Shown piece by piece: positions 1 to 7,411 of a stretch of DNA of 64,000 nucleotides. Source of the DNA: Sinomicrobium kalidii. GTDB lineage: Bacteria; Bacteroidota; Bacteroidia; Flavobacteriales; Flavobacteriaceae. The stretch covers positions 4,570,501 through 4,634,500 of the forward strand of contig NZ_CP089211.1 of assembly GCF_021183825.1 (NCBI RefSeq), written 5' to 3'. Below the pieces are notes generated by a model. The model ran no database searches, was not told where the DNA came from, and saw nothing but the letters and a program-made list of their open reading frames with translations. Position numbers and translations under genes: made by a program. The stretch's first letter is position 1. The number at the start of each line of letters is the position of its first letter.

Positions 1-1544
1 GCGACGTATGGGGAGACGATCCCTGGCTGTTTTGCCTGGGCGTAGATATTTATACCCGGGGCGAAAGTGAGATCGTTGGCGGTTCTTACGGAAATCGCGA
101 TGTATTCAGCAGTGAACTTAACGAATATGCCAACCTCGATCCTCAGAATGCCTTTGTCTCCGATTTTTATACAGATTGTTACCGGGCAATACAGGTTTGC
201 AACACGGCCATTTCCAGGGCCGATGGTGTCAGTGGCATCAGTGATTCAAGAAAAGAACAGCGACTGGCAGAAGTACGGTTTCTCAGGGCATACTATTACT
301 ATTTATTGGTAGAGCAATTCGGTGATATCCCCATTGTCGAAGAAGAAATTAATGGTGTTGCCACCCATTTTGACCGGGCTTCCGAAGAATCGGTGTACCA
401 GTTTATCATCAGTGAACTGGAAGCTTCGAAAAACAACCTGCCCGATGTGGCCGAAGAATTCGGGCGTATTACAAAAGGTGCCGTAAACCACCTGCTGGCA
501 TTGATGCATCTTACAAGAGGCTATAAATCCTATGCGGCCGGCAATGATTTCGCAATGGCAGCGTCCCTGGCCGATGAAGTGATCAACAGCGGTCATTATT
601 CCCTGGTCAGTACATTTGAGGACGTTTTTACCCCCGGTAATGAAAACAATAACGAGATCATCTTTTCGGTTCAATATGATGCCGGGACCCTGGGAGTAAA
701 TAATCAGGGCCTTCCGGATGGAAACGGGCAAAGTGCCCATTGGGGATGGGAATTATGGACGAAGGAACCCGGATTTGAACGTGAAAACCCCACATACAAC
801 TGGAAAAAATCGCAATTTACGCCTACGCAGTTCTTGTATTCACTTTTTGATACGAGTGTGGATAGCCGTTATGATGTGACCTTTTTGAGTACGTTTTACG
901 CCACCACTGATGATGAATCACGGGGCATCAAAGCAGGTGATCTGAAAGTGTACTTCCCGAAATGGGACGAGGAATTTACCGAACAGGATTCGCTCGACTT
1001 TATGGCCGAACATCCCGTGGCCAGTATTTATACCTATCCCACCTGGAAGCAGGATTTTGCAAATGTCGGGGGCTCGGGGAAATTCCCCATGGTCTGGAAA
1101 TTCCATGATCCCGATGCTGCATTTCACGGCAATACGACGAATTATACAAGCACCCGCGATATTTTCCTGTTCCGCCTGGCCGAGACTTATTTGATAGCAG
1201 CGGAGGCCTATCTCCAGTCGGGTGATAACGGTACTGCGGCCGAACGGATCAACACGGTAAGGAGACGGGCTGCCATTCCCGGGAATGAAGCAGCCATGGA
1301 GATCGGGGCCGGCGATGTAGACCTCGACCTGGTCCTCGACGAAAGGGCACGTGAGTTCATCGGTGAGTACAAACGCTGGATGGACCTGAAACGCACCGGG
1401 AAATTAATGGAACGTACCCTGGAACACAACAATCTGGCAAAGCGGGAAAGCCAGTTACAGGAATTTCATCTGCTGCGCCCCATCCCGCAATCCGTAATAG
1501 ACCGCGATACGGGGGAATTCCCGCAGAACCCCGGGTATAATTAA
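1..1544 (+). CDS. SusD/RagB-family outer-membrane lipoprotein, 5' truncated by window
   Basis: Surface glycan-binding partner of a SusC transporter; the SusC gene would lie before the window. The frame is open from base 3 with no start, so the lipobox is not seen. About 514 residues are visible, nearly a whole SusD. Family hallmarks are YYYYLLVEQFGDIP in the first third, the paired-helix stretch RLAETYLIAAEAYLQSGD, ERAREFIGEYKRW near the end, and the C-terminal FPQNPGYN that closes many SusD proteins. It is followed on the same strand by GH43, GH2, GH43, GH115 and GH16 genes, which makes it the end of the SusCD pair of that PUL. The 328-base gap to the first enzyme carries palindromic repeats. 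The sequence does not show the ligand. Confidence 0.95.
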   Translation, partial: DVWGDDPWLFCLGVDIYTRGESEIVGGSYGNRDVFSSELNEYANLDPQNAFVSDFYTDCYRAIQVCNTAISRADGVSGISDSRKEQRLAEVRFLRAYYYYLLVEQFGDIPIVEEEINGVATHFDRASEESVYQFIISELEASKNNLPDVAEEFGRITKGAVNHLLALMHLTRGYKSYAAGNDFAMAASLADEVINSGHYSLVSTFEDVFTPGNENNNEIIFSVQYDAGTLGVNNQGLPDGNGQSAHWGWELWTKEPGFERENPTYNWKKSQFTPTQFLYSLFDTSVDSRYDVTFLSTFYATTDDESRGIKAGDLKVYFPKWDEEFTEQDSLDFMAEHPVASIYTYPTWKQDFANVGGSGKFPMVWKFHDPDAAFHGNTTNYTSTRDIFLFRLAETYLIAAEAYLQSGDNGTAAERINTVRRRAAIPGNEAAMEIGAGDVDLDLVLDERAREFIGEYKRWMDLKRTGKLMERTLEHNNLAKRESQLQEFHLLRPIPQSVIDRDTGEFPQNPGYN

Positions 1545-1872
1545 ACGGGTTCAGTGTTTAAGCCTGTAAGGTTCCTCCCTTTTGATAAAGGGAGGTGTCA
1601 CACCTCAGGTGTGACGGAGGGTTAGAAAGCCCAAACCACAGGTAAAACGCAAACGTTCAGAATTTAATCCCAGGGCTTGGGACGGGCCAAACTCCCCGTT
1701 CCGGCCTTTGTCGGGACACCCCTACTTCGGTTTTAGTTTATCCTGAGCTTAGGCGAAGGGCTCAGCACAGGTTTTCGTCTGAAGAAGGGAGCTTTTGAGA
1801 TTTGTTAAAAAATAAAATCATCCGAACAACTAAAACTTTAAATATCACCTTGAATAGAAGAAAAACACCGCC
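1545..1872. repeat. Intergenic stretch with double-hairpin repeat and a degraded third palindrome
   Basis: No gene is seen in this gap. Two perfect stem-loops lie back to back: CCTCCCTTT (1574-1582) pairs with AAAGGGAGG (1587-1595) around a four-base loop, and GTCACACCT (1597-1605) pairs with AGGTGTGAC (1607-1615). A weaker one pairs CTGAGC (1743-1748) with GCTCAG (1760-1765). Such short palindromes resemble dispersed repeats of flavobacterial genomes. The first two could also stop or process the SusD transcript, but no clean T-run follows. The bases just before 1873 are A-rich and probably hold the translation start region of the next gene. Confidence 0.6.
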
Positions 1873-3405
1873 ATGCATAAAAGGATATTTTTACTGTTAG
1901 TATTCCTGCCGTTGGCTTTATTGTCACAACCGGTAGCCAACATCAGTCACCCGGCCCGTGCAGGCGGGAATAGCTATATCAACCCGGTCCTGGCAGGCGA
2001 TTACCCCGATCCGTCCATATTCCGGGATGGTGACGATTATTACATGACCCACTCGTCATTTGAATATTACCCGGGATTACTGATCTGGCATTCCAAAGAC
2101 CTGGTGAACTGGGAGCCGGTCTGCCGTGCCCTTCATAAAAATGTGGGTTCGGTCTGGGCGCCCGACTTTTTCAAATACAAAGACAAATACTACATTTATT
2201 TTCCGGCCGGTGGTACAAACCGGGTGATCACTGCCGACCGTCCGGAAGGACCGTGGAGCGACCCGGTTGATCTGAATATCGGGCAGATTGATCCGGGGCA
2301 TGTTGCAGGTCCGGACGGCAAACGCTACCTGCACCTGAACGGAGGGAAGGTCGTTGAACTGGCAGATGACGGATTGTCGGCAAAGGGCAAAATATTTCAT
2401 TCCTATGACGGGTGGGATATTCCCGGGGATTGGGATGTAGCCTGTAAATGCCTGGAAAGCCCGAAACTGACGTATAAAGACGGTTATTTTTACCTCACTG
2501 TGGCCGAAGGAGGTACGGTAGGGCCGGCTACGGCTCATATGGTGGTGTCCGCCCGGTCGAGATCGCCTCTCGGTCCCTGGGAAAATTCCCCTTACAACCC
2601 GGTGGTCCACACCTGTTCGAAAAGTGAAAAATGGCATGCCAAGGGGCACGGCACTCTCGTTGAAGACCGGGACGGGAACTGGTGGATCGTATATCATGCC
2701 TATGAAAAGGACTTTTATACTCTGGGCAGGCAGACCTTAATGGAACCGGTGGAATGGACAGCGGACGGCTGGTTTAAGGTGCCTTCGGATATTCGAACCG
2801 ATCGGCCCATGGAGAAAAAAGTTCCTGAAAACGGAATCCGGGAATTTTCACTTTCCGATAAGTTCGGGGAGAATCAACTGGGGCTGCAATGGACTTTTTT
2901 TAAGAAATACGATCCGTTCCGGGTGCAGGTCAGTGACGGAAAACTTCACTTTAAGGCTGAAGGGGATGATCCCGGGAACAGCGCTCCGTTGTTGTGTATC
3001 CCGTCGGATGAATCCTATGAGATACAGGTACATTATGAACTGGCCGGAGATGCCAGTGGGGGACTTGTCCTTTTTTACGATGAATCCATGTACGCCGGAC
3101 TGGTTGCAGACGAAGGGAAATTCACCATATACCGGAGAGGTGAGCCCCTGAATTCGGGCCGGAACACCATGGGACGGACAGGTTATCTGAAAATCCGGAA
3201 TGTGGAAAATACGGTTACTTTTTATTACAGTCCCGACGGGGGAAAATGGCAAAAGATCCGGCGTTCGTTTGTAGTTGACGGTTATAACCATACAAACTTC
3301 GGAGGCTTTCATTCCTTGCGGACCGGCCTGGTTTCCTTGGGGGAAGGAGCGGTTAACTTCCGGGATTTTGTATACTCAAAAATTCAACCTGATAAAAAGC
3401 CATGA
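1873..3405 (+). CDS. GH43 beta-xylosidase/alpha-L-arabinofuranosidase-type exo-enzyme
   Basis: Secreted or periplasmic glycosidase that releases terminal xylose or arabinose; the subfamily is not resolvable by eye. 510 residues: signal peptide 1-19 (FLLLVFLPLALLSQP), five-bladed propeller about 35-310, and a C-terminal beta-sandwich about 320-505 of the type seen in long GH43 xylosidases. The inverting triad is visible: base D46 in DYPDPS, pKa modulator D140 in GQIDPG, and acid E195 in CLESPKL. The stop overlaps an ATG of the next frame, but the likely GH2 start lies 75 bases on, so the two genes are transcriptionally linked rather than clearly coupled. The first enzyme after SusD, it probably strips side chains before the GH2 and GH43/GH16 enzymes act. 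Confidence 0.93.
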   Translation: MHKRIFLLLVFLPLALLSQPVANISHPARAGGNSYINPVLAGDYPDPSIFRDGDDYYMTHSSFEYYPGLLIWHSKDLVNWEPVCRALHKNVGSVWAPDFFKYKDKYYIYFPAGGTNRVITADRPEGPWSDPVDLNIGQIDPGHVAGPDGKRYLHLNGGKVVELADDGLSAKGKIFHSYDGWDIPGDWDVACKCLESPKLTYKDGYFYLTVAEGGTVGPATAHMVVSARSRSPLGPWENSPYNPVVHTCSKSEKWHAKGHGTLVEDRDGNWWIVYHAYEKDFYTLGRQTLMEPVEWTADGWFKVPSDIRTDRPMEKKVPENGIREFSLSDKFGENQLGLQWTFFKKYDPFRVQVSDGKLHFKAEGDDPGNSAPLLCIPSDESYEIQVHYELAGDASGGLVLFYDESMYAGLVADEGKFTIYRRGEPLNSGRNTMGRTGYLKIRNVENTVTFYYSPDGGKWQKIRRSFVVDGYNHTNFGGFHSLRTGLVSLGEGAVNFRDFVYSKIQPDKKP

Positions 3406-3479
3406 ATAACTATAAGATAAAAAACAGATGTATACATCGGTCACCGGTCATCCGTCATCGGTCCGGAACACAAACGGTT

Positions 3480-5846
3480 ATGAAACTTATACACACCATT
3501 ATTTTTCTTGTAATATCTGTCCTGAGTCTGGCACAAAACAAAAGAGAAACAAAGAATTTTGATTTTGACTGGAAATTTTCGCTTGAAGATGTCACTGAAG
3601 CCAAAAAAACTGATTTTGATGACAGCAATTGGCAGGAAGTTCAGTTGCCGCACGACTGGAGTATTAAGCAACAGGTATCAAAGGAAAATGCCGGTAAAGG
3701 CTGGATGGAAGGTGCAATGGGGTATTTTCCGGGAGGTATTGGGTGGTACCGCAAAAGCTTTACGGTCCCCGGGACCTATAAGAACGGAAAAGTAGTTATC
3801 CAATTTGACGGGGTTTATCACCAAAGCGATGTGTATATCAACGGGAAGCATTTAGGGTTTCACCCATACGGTTACACTACATTTGAATATGACTTATCTC
3901 CATACTTAAACTACGGAGGAGAGAATACGATTGCCGTAAGAGTGGACCATAGCAACAGCCCTTCATCACGTTGGTATTCGGGTTCGGGCATTTACAGACA
4001 TGTTTGGCTGAAAGTGACTGATCCGGTACATGTCGCCACATGGGGGACTTACATCACCACTCCGGAGATTTCAGAGAAGGAAGCCAAAGTCAACATAGCT
4101 ACGACCATTAATAATGCTACGCAAAGCCCGGCAGAAGTGTTGGTGGAAAACCGGATCGTTGACAAGCAAGGAAATATAGTTGCAGAGGAAAAGTCTGAAC
4201 TTGAGATCGGTAAATCAAAGCAAGAAACGCTACAGCAAGCTTTAAAGCTCCGGGAACCTCAGCTTTGGTCAATAGAAGAACCCTACTTATATACGATGGA
4301 AACCACCGTAAAAGTAAATGGTAAAACGGTGGATAGTTATACCACTCCGTTTGGTGTCAGGGAAATAAGGTTCGACCCGGATAAAGGCTTTTTCCTCAAT
4401 GGAAAGAATATCAAAATGAAGGGCATGAATCTTCATCCGGATGCCGGATCTTTGGGTACTGCAGTCCCTGATAAATCATACCTGCGCAGGCTTCAGATAC
4501 TGAAAGAATATGGAGTTAATGCTATCCGTTGCTCCCATAATCCTCCTACTTCGGAGTTTCTGGATATGTGCGACAGCTTGGGCTTTGTTGTGATTGATGA
4601 AGCATTTGATAAATGGAAAAGCATGTACTATGAGAAATACTTTGAGGATTGGTGGCAGCGCGATATGGACGCTATGGTCCTTCGGGACCGGAACCACCCT
4701 TCTATTGTTCTTTGGAGTATCGGAAATGAAACAAACGAGCAGTACGATACAAGCGGGGAAGGTACAGCGCGTGCCATTATGCTAAGGGATTATGTCCATG
4801 ACCTGGATCCCAGTCGATTGGTTACGGCAGCACTTCGGCCGGATCAGGAGAGAAGGCATAATGTAAATGATTATGCTCAAAGCCTGGACGTGGTTGGTTA
4901 CAATTACCAGGAGCCATGGCTGAAGGATGAAAAAAGACAATTTCCCGATCGGATTATCTACGTATCTGAAGCCTTTTCTTATTATCGCGGGAGAAAAGAC
5001 AAGTTCAAAGCTTTTGACCCTGTTAATCCATGGTATGATGTGGCAAACAATGATTTTGTCTTTGGCCAGTTCATTTGGCCGGGGATTGATTATTTGGGTG
5101 AAAGCAAAGGATGGCCCAGCATCGGGCGGGTGAATGGTCTTTTTGATGTCTGCATGTTTGAAAAACCTGCTGCTGCATTTCACCGGTCCGTCTGGAATAA
5201 TGAACCGATGGTAAGGATCGCAGTAGCTGATCAGTCATTGGATATTGATACGGGAAAGCCCCACTGGAGCTGGCCTTTTCTGGCAGATCACTGGAATTTC
5301 CCCCAATATGAAGGTCGGGTCATCCGGGTTCACACCACAACCAATTGCGATAGCGTGGAATTAGTCTTGAATGACAAATCTCTGGGGTTCCGGAATACTT
5401 CTGATTATTCAAATAACACCATCAAATGGCATGTTCCTTATGAAAAAGGCAAAATAGTAGCTAAAGGATACAAGGCAGGCCGGGAAGTGGCTTTTTATGA
5501 GTTAAAAACCGCTGGAGAACCGGCACAAATTCTGCTGTCTGCAGACCGTACGCATATTGCTGCCGATGGTCAGGACCTATCTCATATTGAAGTCAGGATT
5601 GTAGACAAAAACGGTGTCGTAGTTCCTGATGCCGACCGAACAATTACGGTTGAAATATCCGGAAAAGGAAAGCTATTAGGTCTGGACAACGGAGATTTGA
5701 GAGATCCCTTTACCGGCAACGCTATTTCAACCTATTTCGGAAAAGCCCTGCTTACCATTCAGTCAGGCCGCTCAAAAGGAAAAGCGGGGATCAAAGTCAG
5801 TGCGGAAGGATTGCCCGATCAGGTGCTGACCATTGATGTGCAATAG
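3480..5846 (+). CDS. GH2 beta-galactosidase-like enzyme
   Basis: Retaining exo-beta-glycosidase, most likely a beta-galactosidase; beta-glucuronidase is the main alternative. I start it at 3480 because MKLIHTIIFLVISVLSLAQ is a clean signal peptide. An upstream in-frame ATG at 3402 would add a basic stretch encoded by small CATCGGTC-like repeats and is probably not used. The order is jelly-roll sugar-binding domain (about 20-190), Ig-like domain, TIM barrel (about 300-590), then C-terminal Ig-like domains with the invasin-like stretch LSADRTHIAADGQDLSHIEV. Acid/base E417 lies in LWSIGNE and the likely nucleophile E497 in YVSEAFS. The length of 788 residues is usual for Bacteroidota GH2. It lies in the enzyme run of PUL A. 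Confidence 0.92.
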   Translation: MKLIHTIIFLVISVLSLAQNKRETKNFDFDWKFSLEDVTEAKKTDFDDSNWQEVQLPHDWSIKQQVSKENAGKGWMEGAMGYFPGGIGWYRKSFTVPGTYKNGKVVIQFDGVYHQSDVYINGKHLGFHPYGYTTFEYDLSPYLNYGGENTIAVRVDHSNSPSSRWYSGSGIYRHVWLKVTDPVHVATWGTYITTPEISEKEAKVNIATTINNATQSPAEVLVENRIVDKQGNIVAEEKSELEIGKSKQETLQQALKLREPQLWSIEEPYLYTMETTVKVNGKTVDSYTTPFGVREIRFDPDKGFFLNGKNIKMKGMNLHPDAGSLGTAVPDKSYLRRLQILKEYGVNAIRCSHNPPTSEFLDMCDSLGFVVIDEAFDKWKSMYYEKYFEDWWQRDMDAMVLRDRNHPSIVLWSIGNETNEQYDTSGEGTARAIMLRDYVHDLDPSRLVTAALRPDQERRHNVNDYAQSLDVVGYNYQEPWLKDEKRQFPDRIIYVSEAFSYYRGRKDKFKAFDPVNPWYDVANNDFVFGQFIWPGIDYLGESKGWPSIGRVNGLFDVCMFEKPAAAFHRSVWNNEPMVRIAVADQSLDIDTGKPHWSWPFLADHWNFPQYEGRVIRVHTTTNCDSVELVLNDKSLGFRNTSDYSNNTIKWHVPYEKGKIVAKGYKAGREVAFYELKTAGEPAQILLSADRTHIAADGQDLSHIEVRIVDKNGVVVPDADRTITVEISGKGKLLGLDNGDLRDPFTGNAISTYFGKALLTIQSGRSKGKAGIKVSAEGLPDQVLTIDVQ

Positions 5847-5896
5847 TCAGATTCATTAATTTCAATTTAATAATTTTTGATTTATCGGAGAATATG

Positions 5897-5985
5897 AAAT
5901 GCCCATAGCCAAATTTCTCGGATGTCTCCCGAAAGCTTTCGGGACAAAATGATCATTGGGGCATTCCTCCCGATAACCATCGGGA
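5897..5985. repeat. Nested palindromic element upstream of GH43
   Basis: A perfect 18-bp palindrome TCCCGAAAGCTTTCGGGA spans 5927-5944, and a second hairpin TCCCGAT-AACC-ATCGGGA spans 5968-5985. An outer pair, AATGCCC near 5897-5904 and GGGGCATT near 5958-5965, could enclose the first. The unit ends about 30 bases before the next start codon. The CCCGAT/ATCGGG core recurs at 61052-61089, which suggests a dispersed palindromic repeat family, although a role in the mRNA leader is possible. Confidence 0.6.
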
Positions 5986-6016
5986 TGACCTATGAAAAAT
6001 AAATAAAAAAGAGCAG

Positions 6017-7396
6017 ATGAAAATAAGGTTTTTAATGGTACTGCAAATAGGCCTGGTCATTCAAAATATAAGCGGGCAGGAAAGGTACGAAGCCATTCAT
6101 AGCGGTATCCCCTGGTTCGATCAGTTCAATAATGAAGTCAATGCTCACGGTGCCTGTATTGTAGAAGAGAACGGCCGGTATTATCTGTTTGGGGAATACA
6201 AATCGGATACCAATGTTTTTATGGGGTTTAGCTGTTATTCATCTACCGACCTGAAGAACTGGGAATTCGAAAAGATAGTACTGCCCCGGCAACCTGACGG
6301 ACTGTTAGGCCCCGGCCGCATCGGAGAACGCGTAAAAGTGATGAAATGCCCCGAAACCGGGGAATTCATCATGTACATGCACACGGACGACCGGAAATAT
6401 AACGATCCTCATATCGGTTATGCAACATCTAAGACCGTAAACGGCGATTATCAGTTTCAGGGAGCGATTTTACACGAAGGGAAGCCCATACGGAAATGGG
6501 ATATGGGGACTTTCCGGGATACCGACGGTAAAGGCTACCTGCTTATTCATCACGGGTTGATCTATGAACTGTCGTCCGATTACAAATCGGTGAAACGGCT
6601 GGTTACTTCCCAAAAGGGAGGAGGAGAATCCCCGGCGATGTTTAAAAAGGACGGTGTATATTACTGGCTGAGCTCCAACCTCACCAGTTGGGAGCGAAAC
6701 GATAATACCTACATGACCGCCACTTCACCGGAAGGTCCCTGGACCATGAAAGGATTGTTTGCACCAAAGGGCACGCTGACCTGGAATTCCCAGTGTTCGT
6801 TCGTATTCCCGGTAACCAATACCAAGGATACGCTGTTTATGTACATGGGCGATCGATGGTCCTTTCCCAGGCAGGGTTCTTCGGCTACCCAGGTCTGGCA
6901 ACCGATAACGGTGAGAGGAGATACAATGTCCATTCCCGAATTCCAGGAAAACTGGCAGGTTGATATGGCCAATGTACGATGGTCTCCTGTGGATTGGAAA
7001 AAGGAACCCGTAAAAGACAAAAGCCGGATAGTCCGCGGCCATTGGGAAACCAACAAAGGAATACAGGGTTCAAATGAGAAAGGGGCGGCAATATCCTATA
7101 CATTCACAGGCCAAGGTGTGGGTATAAAAGCGGTTTCAAATAATACCAGTGGTTATGGAAGGGTTATTATAAAAAACAGCAAAGGCGAAGAAGTCGTCAA
7201 TAGCATCATGGATTTTTACAGTAAATACGAATATTCGTCACAAAAGTTTTTAAGCCCTTTTCTGGAAAAGGATACATATACATTGAGCATCGAAGTCTTG
7301 GGTGAACATCCGAAGTGGAGTGACAAAAGCCTAAACACATACGGCAGCACCGATGATTATGTAAGAATTGAAGATGTGTTTGTAGTAAAAAAATAG
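6017..7396 (+). CDS. GH43 enzyme resembling exo-beta-1,3-galactanases
   Basis: 459 residues with signal peptide MKIRFLMVLQIGLVIQNISG, a five-bladed propeller to about 330, and a C-terminal beta-sandwich about 350-457 that may bind carbohydrate. The propeller opens with VNAHGACIVE (H44-G45) where ordinary GH43 enzymes carry the Asp base. The other two acidic positions are present: D162 in KWDMGTF and E204 in GGGESPAMF. Loss of the Asp base is a known trait of GH43 subfamily 24 exo-beta-1,3-galactanases, and GPGRIGERVKVMKCPETGEF also fits that group; subfamily 34 is the alternative. The tight link to GH115 (15-base gap) and the nearby GH16 supports action on a galactan backbone. Substrate is inferred. 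Confidence 0.85.
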   Translation: MKIRFLMVLQIGLVIQNISGQERYEAIHSGIPWFDQFNNEVNAHGACIVEENGRYYLFGEYKSDTNVFMGFSCYSSTDLKNWEFEKIVLPRQPDGLLGPGRIGERVKVMKCPETGEFIMYMHTDDRKYNDPHIGYATSKTVNGDYQFQGAILHEGKPIRKWDMGTFRDTDGKGYLLIHHGLIYELSSDYKSVKRLVTSQKGGGESPAMFKKDGVYYWLSSNLTSWERNDNTYMTATSPEGPWTMKGLFAPKGTLTWNSQCSFVFPVTNTKDTLFMYMGDRWSFPRQGSSATQVWQPITVRGDTMSIPEFQENWQVDMANVRWSPVDWKKEPVKDKSRIVRGHWETNKGIQGSNEKGAAISYTFTGQGVGIKAVSNNTSGYGRVIIKNSKGEEVVNSIMDFYSKYEYSSQKFLSPFLEKDTYTLSIEVLGEHPKWSDKSLNTYGSTDDYVRIEDVFVVKK

Positions 7397-7411
7397 ATAG
7401 TAATAACAGCA

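Noticed and set aside
67..312. Short plus-strand open frame over the start of the window
   Set aside because: The frame starting at base 3 reads as SusD through this region; the other frame is a shadow.
3402..3479. ATG overlapping the GH43 stop as the GH2 start
   Set aside because: It adds 26 basic residues encoded by a small repeat; the signal peptide starts at 3480.
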